Part shown: positions 7,171-14,975 of the stretch, in pieces
Position numbering within the stretch: the first letter of the stretch is position 1
Layout: every line of letters begins with the position of its first letter
Origin: JAQGMO01 sp050954505
GTDB lineage: Bacteria; Pseudomonadota; Gammaproteobacteria; Burkholderiales; Burkholderiaceae_D
Length of the DNA: 20,161 bases
Direction of reading: 5' to 3'
NCBI GenBank assembly: GCA_050954505.1
Contig: JBPBPY010000289.1
Span: forward strand, 1-20,161
The notes under the pieces: generated by a model
What the model was told of the DNA's origin: nothing
Databases searched by the model: none
What the model saw: only the letters and a program-made list of their open reading frames with translations
Made by a program: the position numbers and the translations under genes

Positions 7171-8471
7171 GGTATGCCGTCGGCGTCCAGGCCACGGCCA
7201 ACGTCGACGCCACTGCCGCCGTCACCGCCACCGCCACTGCCATCGCCACCGCCTGCGCCAGTCAATTCAATGGCGCGTCTGCCACCCATCTGCCCAGGCC
7301 AGCCCAGGCACAGAGGCTGGCCGCAGAGCACGGCAACGCGTGCCGGTGCATCGAGCAGATGCGCTGTGCTGACGACATCGCCGGCCTTCAGATGCAGCAA
7401 CTGGCCGACGGTAAGCCTCACCGGTTCGAGCTCGACTTTCAAGTCAAGCGATTGCCGGGCCAGCGCCTGCAGTACAGAGGTTTTCAATGCCGGTTGTCGG
7501 CCGCGCTTGGCGCCACTTGACAACGATGATGCTGGCTGCGCCGCACCGGCCAGGTCGTCTGCAAGCAAATTGCCGATGGCGCTGCGCGGCAGGCGCAGGT
7601 AGAGCCAGCCACCGCACCAGGGCATGCACAGGTCGAGCGCGCCCGACCAGGCCACGCCAGCATGTGCAGGCGCCGGCAGCGAGGAAGGTTCCAGGTCCGC
7701 CACGCTGCAACGGCGGGCCAGCATGGTCCACCAATCCTGCCAGGCACCAAGCACTGCCTGGCGCGACAGCGGCGGGAACAGGGTTTCCTGGTCGCTCAAG
7801 TCGTGTGCGTCCTTGTGCTGTGGCAGACGCTGTGGTGGCACCGCAAACAGGGATTCATGAAGTCGTGAAAGCACCATGCCACCCTCGAAGCGCCAGCCGA
7901 ACGAACATGCCCGTCCTTCGACAAGCAGGCATTGCCAGCGCTGGTCCGTGTGGGCCAGCGATGCTTGGCTGCGCAATCCATCCAGCGTCGCTGCACCGCT
8001 TGATTCATCCAGCGATGCCCGACTGCGCAATCCATCCAGCGTCGCTGCGCCGCTCGATCCATCCAGCGATGCCCGTCTGCGCAATCCATCCAGCGTCGCT
8101 GCGCCGCTCGATCCATTCAGAGATGCCCGACTGCGCAATCCATCCAGCGTCACCGCACCACCTGGGCCATCGACCGCCATCGGGCTGCCGAATCCTTCCA
8201 GCGCTTGCGTGGCGTTGACAAAGTGTCTGCCGGGCGCTTTCGGGTCCAGCCTTGAAACCTCTGCCTGCAATGGCTGCAATGGCTGCAATGTCTGCAGTGG
8301 TCGCGGCGTCGTGCTTGCTGCGGCAACGCTGGCTGCCTGCGCCGGCATCATCAACCAGCGCTTGCACCACTGTTCCAGTACGGCGCCGATGGCGTGTTCC
8401 ACTGCCATCCTTTGCTCGCTGCGCCAGGCAAACAATGGCGCAGCACGGACTGTATTTCGATTCGCCATCAT
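7161..8471 (-). CDS. fliM: FliM-like SpoA-domain switch protein with internal tandem repeats
   Basis: 436 residues in the fliM position before fliN. Residues about 340-403 form a SpoA domain: SLDLKVELEPVRLTVGQLL, LKAGDVVSTAHLLDAPARV and GRRAIEL. The segment around 275-305 (LDLCMPW...WLYLRLPRSAIGNLL) recalls the FliM/SctQ fold before it. The canonical FliM N-terminal CheY-binding motif (LSQxEIDALL) and the GGxG middle-domain motifs are not found. Residues about 103-174 hold four copies of an 18-residue unit (GAATLDGLRSRASLDGSS), preceded by an LQTLQPLQPLQ run at 59-69. The C-terminus is a Gly/Asp-rich tail (405-428). The start overlaps the flgE stop as ATGA. It would form the C-ring with FliN, but an SctQ-like protein is also possible. 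Confidence 0.75.
   Translation of the reverse strand: MMANRNTVRAAPLFAWRSEQRMAVEHAIGAVLEQWCKRWLMMPAQAASVAAASTTPRPLQTLQPLQPLQAEVSRLDPKAPGRHFVNATQALEGFGSPMAVDGPGGAVTLDGLRSRASLNGSSGAATLDGLRRRASLDGSSGAATLDGLRSRASLDESSGAATLDGLRSQASLAHTDQRWQCLLVEGRACSFGWRFEGGMVLSRLHESLFAVPPQRLPQHKDAHDLSDQETLFPPLSRQAVLGAWQDWWTMLARRCSVADLEPSSLPAPAHAGVAWSGALDLCMPWCGGWLYLRLPRSAIGNLLADDLAGAAQPASSLSSGAKRGRQPALKTSVLQALARQSLDLKVELEPVRLTVGQLLHLKAGDVVSTAHLLDAPARVAVLCGQPLCLGWPGQMGGRRAIELTGAGGGDGSGGGGDGGSGVDVGRGLDADGIPIG
7960..8175 (-). repeat. Four 54-bp tandem repeats inside the fliM-like gene
   Basis: Units start at 7960, 8014, 8068 and 8122. Units 2 and 3 differ by one or two bases in most of their length, while units 1 and 4 are more diverged at their outer ends. 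54 bp is 18 codons, so copy number can change without breaking the frame. The repeated peptide centres on TLDGLRSRASL. Confidence 0.95.
8265..8300 (-). repeat. Four 9-bp tandem repeats inside the fliM-like gene
   Basis: The + strand reads CTGCAATGG twice, then CTGCAATGT and CTGCAGTGG. In the gene this encodes an LQP-type three-residue repeat. It is in frame, so it could be a length-variable linker. Confidence 0.85.
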
Positions 8472-9673
8472 GCTTGTGCCTTGATCGAAAACAGTTGCTG
8501 CAGCAATTCGCTGGCCGTCGAGATGACTTGTGATGAAGCTTGATACCCGCGCTGCATGATCATCAGATTGGTGAATTCCTGCGACAGGTCGACGTTGGAA
8601 ATTTCCACACTGCCAGCTTCGATTCTGCCGAACACGCCCGAGCGCGCAGCGCCGACCTGCGCCTGGGCGCCAGCGACAGCGGCAAACTGGTTGCTGCCAA
8701 TGCTGGTGATGTCGTCGGTAACAGAAAAATGGGCCAATGCCAGCTGACGGCCCTGCACCTGCTGGCCATTGGCGTAGCGCAGTACCAGCACGCCGCTGGC
8801 ATCGAACCCCGCACCGACAAGCGCCCCGGGCAGTACGCCATCCTGTTTGCTCGCAGCCAGGGTCGACAGGCTGCCGGCGGCAAACGAGGTGACATTGCTG
8901 CTCATGTCAAGCGTCAGCGTCATCGCCTCGAGGCCTTGCGGCGTGTAGCTGACCGTGTTGCGTGCGCTTGCGGCGGCAGGCTCGCCATTCTCGAAGGCCG
9001 GCGTGGTCGTGGCAGCCAGGCGATCGCCCTCGAACAATTGCACTTGCCAGCGTCCCGGACTGTCGTTGCCTGCCATCTCGGCTGTCTGGGCCGTCAACAG
9101 CGCGCGCAGCGTATGCTGGGCGCCCTGCCGGTCGATGACGGTGATGCCTTCGACAGCCTGGCTGGCGGCGGTGCTGGAAAGATTGCCGGAAAACGTGATC
9201 GTCGATGTTGGCTTGCCGGCATGGATTTGCAAACCATGCAGCGACACTGGTACCAGGCCCCCTTGGTCGTCAAGCCCCATCACCTCTGCATGGCTGCCCA
9301 GGTCTTCCAGCAAGCCTGCATCATTGAAAACAAACTGGCCGGCGCGGCTGTAATGCAGGCTGTCCTGGCCGCTGCCGGACTGCGGCTCGCGCAGGATGAA
9401 CAACCCTTGGCCATCGATGGCCAGATCAAGCGGATTGCCCGACTGGCGCAACTCTCCCTGGCGCAGCGACAGCACGGTTGCCCCGGTGTCGAGTCCGTGG
9501 CCCAGGCTGGCACTGCCTGCCTGCGCCGAGCCGGAATAGAACTGGTCGGAAAACTGCAGGCTGGCACTCTTGAAGCCGGGCGTATTCAGGTTGGCGGTAT
9601 TGTTGGCAATCACGCGCAAGCCTTTGGCGTAGCCAAGCAGGCCGCTCATGCCGACATAGATCGATTCAAGCAT
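8468..9673 (-). CDS. flgE: Flagellar hook protein FlgE
   Basis: 401 residues of the rod/hook/filament axial family. The N-terminal rod motif is clear (MLESIYVGMSGLLGYAKGL, then ANNTANLNTPGFK). So is the FlgE/F/G core (GNPLDLAIDGQGLFIL, YSRAGQFVFNDAGLL). The C-terminal heptad helix (VEISNVDLSQEFTNLMIMQR, GYQASSQVISTASELL) closes it. The length and a large central domain (about 165-300) fit the hook protein FlgE, not FlgF or FlgG. Its place after flgD, the hook-cap gene, agrees. The ATG at 9673 has a GGAGA site 6 bases upstream. The stop overlaps the next start as ATGA. Confidence 0.93.
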   Translation of the reverse strand: MLESIYVGMSGLLGYAKGLRVIANNTANLNTPGFKSASLQFSDQFYSGSAQAGSASLGHGLDTGATVLSLRQGELRQSGNPLDLAIDGQGLFILREPQSGSGQDSLHYSRAGQFVFNDAGLLEDLGSHAEVMGLDDQGGLVPVSLHGLQIHAGKPTSTITFSGNLSSTAASQAVEGITVIDRQGAQHTLRALLTAQTAEMAGNDSPGRWQVQLFEGDRLAATTTPAFENGEPAAASARNTVSYTPQGLEAMTLTLDMSSNVTSFAAGSLSTLAASKQDGVLPGALVGAGFDASGVLVLRYANGQQVQGRQLALAHFSVTDDITSIGSNQFAAVAGAQAQVGAARSGVFGRIEAGSVEISNVDLSQEFTNLMIMQRGYQASSQVISTASELLQQLFSIKAQA

Positions 9674-9698
9674 GGTGTTCTCCGTGGTGGCATTTCAG

Positions 9699-10106
9699 TC
9701 AGCGTACCGAAACAATGCGCGTGAGCGCGACATCGGCAAGCACCGCGCCGTTGCTGGTGGTAAGTGTCAGGGCCGGGGTGGCGCCGGCCAGCGACAGCGC
9801 TGTCACTGTCGCGCTCAGGTTGGCAGCACCATCGTTGCTGACTTCGACACTGCGGCCGATCAAGCCGATCGACTGCAGCGCTGCCTGGTTGGTGATCAGC
9901 GTTTCAAGCCTGGTGTTGAGTTGCTGGGTTTGTTCCAGCGCGGTGAATTGCGCCATCTGTGCCATGAACTGTTGATTGTCGACCGGCTTGAGCGGGTCCT
10001 GGTACGTCAACTGGGTCATGAGGATCTTGAGAAAATCCTCCATGCCCAGGGCATTGGTTTGCAGATTGGCGGCAGCCGGAACCCCGCCCAAAGCACTGAT
10101 GGCCAT
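9699..10106 (-). CDS. flgD: Flagellar hook assembly (capping) protein FlgD, short form
   Basis: 135 residues. The N-terminal cap motif is textbook: MEDFLKILMTQLTYQDPLKP, VDNQQFMAQMAQFTALEQ, then LNTRLETLITNQAALQSIGL and IGRSVEV. Typical enterobacterial FlgD is about 220-230 residues. Here only a short beta segment follows, so the tudor/FnIII-like hook-cap domain seems missing or reduced, as in some alphaproteobacterial FlgD proteins. Two consecutive ATGs lie at 10109 and 10106. The second is preferred because AAGGA is 6 bases upstream of it and only 3 from the first. FlgD caps the growing hook and is exported through the gate encoded nearby. Confidence 0.93.
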   Translation of the reverse strand: MAISALGGVPAAANLQTNALGMEDFLKILMTQLTYQDPLKPVDNQQFMAQMAQFTALEQTQQLNTRLETLITNQAALQSIGLIGRSVEVSNDGAANLSATVTALSLAGATPALTLTTSNGAVLADVALTRIVSVR

Positions 10107-10116
10107 CATTTTTCCT

Positions 10117-11082
10117 TCACGTTTGCGATCGGGTTGTCATTGAGTGTGGAAGCGGGTTGTGCGAAGACTTGCTGATCGGGTTTTTGGCCGGATCCGCGAT
10201 TGGGCTGGTCAATGCACTTGTCCCTGCGCCAGCGCTCAGCAGCAGGCGTCCATTGCAGACCACGCTTGCCAGGGTTTTTCCCTGGCTGGCCAGGGCGGGC
10301 CTCAGCAGGGTCAGCAACGACCAGGCCAGGCGATTGCCGGCCTGGGCTTTGCCGTCGATGCCCATCCAGAGCGCCAGCTGCTGGCCTGACAGACTGGCAT
10401 GAAGCCGTACCGGCGGGCGTCGCACACCACTGCCTTGCTGCCACTGCGCCGGTCGGGCCAGATGGTCAAAATGTTGCGCGCCTTCGGCGCTTGTACAGCG
10501 CCCGAATGCTGCGCTGGTTGGCGCGTCTGCAAACACCGTCAGGGCGCCAAGTGGTGGATGAGCCAGGCCTGCCGCCAGCGCCGGTGCCGGCCCGTGACCC
10601 ATGCCTGAAGCCGCAATCGGCAATGGCTTCGATGCATCAGTGTGCAGAAAGGGCATGCTCAAGCTGTCGAACCCCATGGCATGCGCCGTGGCCCCCTGCG
10701 CCGGGCTTGCTGCGTTGTCACCGTGCCGGTCCAAACCTGGTCGGTGTGCAGCGCCGGTATCTGCCGTCAACGTCGCCGCGTGTGCGGCAATACGTAAGAA
10801 ATGTTGCGCATGTGTTGGCGCAGTCGAGCCATGCCACGACAACGATGCGCTGGAGCGCTTTCCCATCGTGGCCGGTGGCAGTGCTTCACTGGCCTTGCCG
10901 GGCAACGCTGCCGCAGGGCTGGCGGCCGGACTGTTGAACCACTGCGCGATCTGCGCACTTTCCATCGCCCGGCGCCACCCCTGGCCATCGGCCGGTTCCG
11001 GAATGGCGCCACCGGCGGCACGCGACTGCAGCAAGGAGCGCGCTGCAGCCATCTGCTGTGCATGTTTGGACAGGCCGATCAT
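10117..11082 (-). CDS. fliK: FliK-like hook-length control protein
   Basis: 321 residues with little conservation over the first 230, which are Ala/Pro/His-rich as in FliK rulers. The C-terminal part (about 235-310) fits the FliK substrate-switch domain: VRLHASLSGQQLALWMGID, then a helix AGNRLAWSLLTLLRPALASQ, then GKTLASVVCNGR. The position between fliJ-like and flgD is the usual fliK slot. FliK is exported, measures hook length and switches export to filament subunits by contact with FlhB. The ATG at 11082 overlaps the fliJ-like stop as ATGA; the longer in-frame start at 11175 would run far into fliJ. A strong hairpin lies just upstream of the start. Confidence 0.7.
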   Translation of the reverse strand: MIGLSKHAQQMAAARSLLQSRAAGGAIPEPADGQGWRRAMESAQIAQWFNSPAASPAAALPGKASEALPPATMGKRSSASLSWHGSTAPTHAQHFLRIAAHAATLTADTGAAHRPGLDRHGDNAASPAQGATAHAMGFDSLSMPFLHTDASKPLPIAASGMGHGPAPALAAGLAHPPLGALTVFADAPTSAAFGRCTSAEGAQHFDHLARPAQWQQGSGVRRPPVRLHASLSGQQLALWMGIDGKAQAGNRLAWSLLTLLRPALASQGKTLASVVCNGRLLLSAGAGTSALTSPIADPAKNPISKSSHNPLPHSMTTRSQT

Positions 11083-11696
11083 GGTCTTGTCCCAGGTGCG
11101 GCCATTGCGGCAGGATTGCCGCAATGGCCAGGCATCATCGCCGTCATGCCGCCCTGGCCATGGCGCATCAGCCATGCATCATCTGCCTGTTGCGCCATCT
11201 GCAGGCTGGACTGTCTTTGCAGCGCGCTGCCAAGTCGGGCTGCGTGGGTGGACAATAGTTCGAACTGCTGTTGCTGCTGCAGACAATCCGCCCGTGCCTT
11301 GGAAAGCTGCGCTGCACACCGGTCCAGTTCCCGCGCCATGGCATGAGCGTGCTGCTGCGTGCGGCAAAACCACGCCAATCGCAAGCGCTGCAGGCAAGGA
11401 TCGATCTTCATGGTCTGGCTGGCGGCCAGCACGTTGCGGCTTTCCTGCGCCAGCAGGTTGCGGCAATCGAGCAGGCGAGCGTGCGCTTGTTCCCAATCTG
11501 CCGTGGCACGCAGCAGTTGATTGCCAAGTGCATCGCAGCGCCAGCTTGCACGCTTGAGCAATGCACCCAGCAGTGCGTGCTCTGCCTGCCCGCGCGGTCG
11601 CAGCAGTGAGGCTGCAGCGCTGGCGCTGATGTCCCCAAGGCTGGCGCGCGGCCTCCGGGCACTGCCGTGAGGCAGAAAGCGTGATTGCATGTTCAT
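11079..11696 (-). CDS. fliJ: FliJ-like coiled-coil export protein
   Basis: 205 residues. Identification rests on position directly after fliI and on long helical, Gln/Ala/Leu-rich stretches typical of FliJ: AEHALLGALLKRA, WEQAHARLLDCRNLLAQE, then AMARELDRCAAQLSKARADC and QQQQQFELLSTHAARLGSAL. FliJ is the central stalk of the FliI ATPase hexamer and links it to FlhA. The usual FliJ length is about 150 residues, so this one is long, with a Met/Gly-rich tail after residue 180. The ATG at 11696 overlaps the fliI stop as ATGA; a second ATG lies two codons in. Confidence 0.65.
   Translation of the reverse strand: MNMQSRFLPHGSARRPRASLGDISASAAASLLRPRGQAEHALLGALLKRASWRCDALGNQLLRATADWEQAHARLLDCRNLLAQESRNVLAASQTMKIDPCLQRLRLAWFCRTQQHAHAMARELDRCAAQLSKARADCLQQQQQFELLSTHAARLGSALQRQSSLQMAQQADDAWLMRHGQGGMTAMMPGHCGNPAAMAAPGTRP
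11100..11129 (-). other. Strong inverted repeat just upstream of the fliK start
   Basis: GCCATTGCGGCA (11101-11112), a GGAT loop and TGCCGCAATGGC (11117-11128) pair perfectly. One more G-C pair at 11100/11129 gives a 13-bp stem with a 4-base loop. In the - strand message it ends about 17 bases before the fliK ATG and close to its weak GGGACA ribosome site. No T-run follows. It lies inside the fliJ-like coding sequence. Confidence 0.8.
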
Positions 11697-13216
11697 CGTT
11701 GCATCCGTGTTTCTGCACCGGACGAGGGTGCTTGGCCGAAAGACGCGCGTGCGTTCATGGACCCGGTTGATGGGGCACTTGCCAAAGGCGTGGCCGCTGC
11801 ATCGCACAGCCTTGCCAGCTGCTGCAAAGCCTGCTCACGGGAAATGCCGCCGCTGTCCTGACGTTGCCACGCCAGCAGTGCCGGCTCCAGCAGCAAGGCC
11901 AGGTCAAGTGCCGGATTGCTGCCCGCCGCGTAGGCACCGATGTCGACCATGGCGCGATTGTGTTCCAGCAAAGCCAGGTGGCGCAGCGTGCCGGCAACGA
12001 TCTCGCGCTCGGCCGGGGAACTCAATTGACGCGCCAGCCGGCTGCTGCTTTGCAATACATCGATCGGCGGGAAATGCGCCCGGTGCGCCAGCGTGCGCGT
12101 GAGGACGATGTGGCCATCGAGCACCGCGCGCAGGCAGTCCGAGACCGGCTCATTGAAGTCGTCACCCTCCACCAGTACCGTCAGCAGCGCTGTGATGGCG
12201 CCACCCGAGGGCGCCGTGCCGCAGCGCTCGCACAGTTGTGGAATCTCGGTAAACACCGAGGGCGTATAACCCCGTGCGGTGGCAGGTTCGCCCGCCGCCA
12301 GGCCCACTTCGCGCCGCGCCATGGCAAGGCGCGTGATGGAGTCCATGGTCAGCAGCACATGGCGTCCCGACTGGCAAAAATGCTCGGCAATGGCCACGGC
12401 GGCATGTGCCGCGCGAATGCGCGAGAGCGCCGGCTGCTCGGCAGTGGCGACCACGACGATCGAATGTGCCAGCCCGTCAGCTCCCAGCTGCCGCTCGATG
12501 AAGTCGCGCACTTCGCGGCTGCGCTCGCCAATCAGGGCAATCACGTTCAGGTCGGCACGCGCTGCGTTGCCGGCGCTGTCCTGGCCATGGGCCGGTGGAC
12601 TGCTGTCGTCCACCACGCAGTGTTTGCTGCCCATGTGGCGCGTGATCATCGCCAGCAGGCTGCTCTTGCCAACCCCGCTGCCGGAAAAGATGCCGACCCG
12701 CTGGCCGCGCCCGATGGTCAGCAAACCATCGATGCAGCGTACCCCGGTCTCCAGCACCGTGTCGATCAGCGGTCGTAACAGCGGATTGCCGGGCGCAGCG
12801 CGCAGGCTGCGCCGGGGCAAACCGGGGGGCAGGGGGCGGCCATCGAGCGGCTGGCCAAAACAATCGATCACCCGCCCAAGCAGCGCCTCGCCGACGGCGA
12901 TGCCGGCGCCACTTTCATGCTCGTGCAGCGCCAGCACCTCGCAGCCCGCGCCCACACCTTCATGCGCGCCGTGGCACATCAGGGTCACATGGCCTGGCCG
13001 GATTGCCACCACCTCGGCCAGGATGCCGGGGTCGTCGGGCTGCCCGGTGCGCGCCATGATGCGGCACATGGCGCCGATCGGTACATCGGGTCCCTCGGCT
13101 TCGATGGCCAGACCCTGCACGCGCCGCACCCAGCCGATGCGCCGATACGGCGGCGTGCCAGCCAGCATTTGCCGGCAGCGTTCCAGGACCGGCAAGACTG
13201 CTGCAGCGGCACTCAT
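11693..13216 (-). CDS. fliI: Flagellum-specific export ATPase FliI
   Basis: 507 residues, a F1-beta-like ATPase that energises type III export. The P-loop GSGVGKS is at 179-185. Other marks are LIGERSREVRDFIE, the Walker B strand VLLTMDSITRLAMARREVGL, then GEPATARGYTPSVFTEIPQL. The export-ATPase C-terminal part (LVEGDDFNEPVSDCLRAVLD, GHIVLTR, HFPPIDVLQSSSRL) is present. About 24 extra residues (roughly 196-219) interrupt the region between the P-loop helix and the next strand, where Salmonella FliI is short. A low-complexity tail of about 35 residues ends the protein. The ATG at 13216 overlaps the fliH stop as ATGA. Confidence 0.95.
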   Translation of the reverse strand: MSAAAAVLPVLERCRQMLAGTPPYRRIGWVRRVQGLAIEAEGPDVPIGAMCRIMARTGQPDDPGILAEVVAIRPGHVTLMCHGAHEGVGAGCEVLALHEHESGAGIAVGEALLGRVIDCFGQPLDGRPLPPGLPRRSLRAAPGNPLLRPLIDTVLETGVRCIDGLLTIGRGQRVGIFSGSGVGKSSLLAMITRHMGSKHCVVDDSSPPAHGQDSAGNAARADLNVIALIGERSREVRDFIERQLGADGLAHSIVVVATAEQPALSRIRAAHAAVAIAEHFCQSGRHVLLTMDSITRLAMARREVGLAAGEPATARGYTPSVFTEIPQLCERCGTAPSGGAITALLTVLVEGDDFNEPVSDCLRAVLDGHIVLTRTLAHRAHFPPIDVLQSSSRLARQLSSPAEREIVAGTLRHLALLEHNRAMVDIGAYAAGSNPALDLALLLEPALLAWQRQDSGGISREQALQQLARLCDAAATPLASAPSTGSMNARASFGQAPSSGAETRMQR

Positions 13217-14295
13217 TGCCGCTCTCCACGTGCGCGCAGCAATACGCCGCGCACTTGATCGAGCTGGCGATCGAGGCGCGCATCGAGTGCGCCGTCGCTG
13301 CCGCAAACCACGCAGCCGCCGGACACCAGCGCCGGGTCGGCGATGAATTCGATGCCGGCAAAGCCATCCCTCTCCTGGGCTTCTTGCTGTGTGCCGCCGG
13401 TTTCCTGACCCGAACCATGACGCAGCAGCTGCAGATCGTGCGGATGCAGATGCACCTGCAAGGCCTGTGCCTGCGCTGCATGCGCAAGCGTGGCACGCAC
13501 ATGATTGCGCACCTGGACCGCAGTGTTGCTGCCGCTGCCAATGATCTGGCACAGCACCTCGAAACAAACCGACACGATGTCGTCTTCCGCCTGTTCCAGC
13601 AGCTGCGGGATCTGCTGGCGCAAGGTGTGCAGCAGCGCTGCCAATGCATTGCTGCGTGCGTCGGCCAGTGCGGTCAACCCGGCCAGGCGTTCACCATCAC
13701 GCTGTGCAGCTTCCTGGGCGCGCGCCAGTCCCTCGGCATGGCCAGCCAGGCGGCCAGTCTGCACGCCTTCCTCGCGGCCCGCTGCAAAACCTGCTTGCCG
13801 GCCAGACTCATAGCCTGCTTCATGACCGGCCTCGTAGCCAGCCCGGTTGGCAGCCGAGAAACCGGGTGGGTGGCCGGTATTACAGCCTGTTTCACAGTCT
13901 GCGTCATCGCCCGCTTCAAGTCCGGCACCATGGTCCGGATCTTGTCTCGCTTCATGTTTGGCTTCATGTTTGGCTTCCGATTTGGCTTCCTGCCTTGCTT
14001 CATGTCGCACCTCACGTTGCACTTCAACTCGCGCTTCGCGTCCCATCTCATGCGCGGTGTTGGATGCCGCTGCGCCGGCGCGCTTGGCCTCGATGGTGAC
14101 CGTTACCGATGGAACGCCTGCCGGATGCCGTGCAGTGCTGTGCGCGGCGGATGGATGGGCTGCATGCAATGGCGCGCCAGCGCTCCAGCAGCGTTTCAGG
14201 GTACGTGCTGTTGCTGCCACTGGCACATCCTGCAGGATCACCTGATGCAGATCGCCAGGCGCGGCTTGATTTCTGCCAAGCGGATTCGGGTTCAT
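13213..14295 (-). CDS. fliH: Flagellar export ATPase regulator FliH with a long four-residue repeat
   Basis: 360 residues, longer than the usual 230-280. Residues 153-189 contain ten glycines exactly four apart (AGYEAGHEAGYESGRQAG and onward), the GxxxG repeat known for FliH. Upstream, residues 87-115 carry a Glu at every fourth position (REVRHEARQEAKSEAKHEAK). The C-terminal half (about 230-350) matches FliH/SctL: LLEQAEDDIVSVCFEVLCQI, VHLHPHDLQLL and IEFIADPALVSGGCVV. FliH forms a dimer that binds one FliI and anchors it at the C-ring through FliN. The ATG at 14295 overlaps the previous stop as ATGA, and its stop overlaps fliI in the same way. Confidence 0.9.
   Translation of the reverse strand: MNPNPLGRNQAAPGDLHQVILQDVPVAATARTLKRCWSAGAPLHAAHPSAAHSTARHPAGVPSVTVTIEAKRAGAAASNTAHEMGREARVEVQREVRHEARQEAKSEAKHEAKHEARQDPDHGAGLEAGDDADCETGCNTGHPPGFSAANRAGYEAGHEAGYESGRQAGFAAGREEGVQTGRLAGHAEGLARAQEAAQRDGERLAGLTALADARSNALAALLHTLRQQIPQLLEQAEDDIVSVCFEVLCQIIGSGSNTAVQVRNHVRATLAHAAQAQALQVHLHPHDLQLLRHGSGQETGGTQQEAQERDGFAGIEFIADPALVSGGCVVCGSDGALDARLDRQLDQVRGVLLRARGERQ
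13729..14037 (-). repeat. Four-residue periodic region of fliH (12-bp coding period)
   Basis: The Glu block maps to 13942-14037 and the Gly block to 13729-13839. Between them glycines at 125, 129, 137, 141 and 145 stay in the same phase as the Gly block. On the + strand the Glu block shows as near-repeats of CTTCATGTTTGG. Confidence 0.85.
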
Positions 14296-14975
14296 GGCAA
14301 TTTTCTCCGGGTGGGAATATTCATCCGTGCCAGCAGTGACCCAACACCCGCCGCTGTCGGCGACCAGACTTGCGTTGCCAGTGCTTGCAGCCGCTGCCAT
14401 GGTGACGTCTTGCGAAGCACCGCAGGCGCCGCAGGATGCGCATCACGCAATGCCCTGCTCGCCACCTCAAGCAGAAGCGCAGTCAGGGCGGCAGGTGGAT
14501 TTCCCGGTTCACGCATTGCCAGTTCCAGCTGGCGTTTCCTCAGCGGTTCCTGTGCATCGAGAAAGCGCGTCTGCCATGGCAAACGCGCCTGACCCGCACC
14601 CAGCAGCAGAACCGTCAACGCCAACGGTTCCTGCTGCAACAACAGGTCCAACCGCTTCCATTGGTGCTCGGTAAGCTGGCCAAACCAGGCATGCACTGCA
14701 GCCATGTGCTGCGCATCCTCTGCCGGCCTGTTCACTTCCTGCTGTATGGCCTTGTCTGGCAGCGCTGGTGCGCGTTTCGATGTCGGGTTCCCTGCCTGCG
14801 CGGCCAGGTGAGCCTTGGTGCCAACCTGTGTGTTTGCCGCACCGTCAAGCCAGGGCGCCAGCCGATCGCGCTGATGCGGCGCCAGTGCAGCCAGCAGCCA
14901 GGTCCGGTCGGTCAGGGCGAGCCCCTCGAGGAGCCGGGCGGCAGCTTGTGCATTGGCGGACAATCCATCGGCCAC
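14292..14975 (-). CDS. Divergent or reduced protein in the fliG position
   Basis: 227 residues from a GTG start, sitting where fliG belongs, between fliF and fliH. The hallmark FliG C-terminal torque domain (charged helix around LDDRDIQxLLREV) is not found. A weak resemblance to the FliG middle domain (EHPQTIAxIL motif) is seen at residues about 115-155: EPLALTVLLLGAG, then FLDAQEPLRKRQLELAM. The rest is Leu/Ala-rich helix. An upstream frame (14912-15109) starts at a TTG overlapping the fliF stop and runs into this one. Joining them by one added base would give a 272-residue protein, so the annotated N-terminus may be wrong. It could be a reduced FliG, a decayed gene or an unrelated cluster-specific protein. 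Confidence 0.5.
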   Translation of the reverse strand: MADGLSANAQAAARLLEGLALTDRTWLLAALAPHQRDRLAPWLDGAANTQVGTKAHLAAQAGNPTSKRAPALPDKAIQQEVNRPAEDAQHMAAVHAWFGQLTEHQWKRLDLLLQQEPLALTVLLLGAGQARLPWQTRFLDAQEPLRKRQLELAMREPGNPPAALTALLLEVASRALRDAHPAAPAVLRKTSPWQRLQALATQVWSPTAAGVGSLLARMNIPTRRKLP

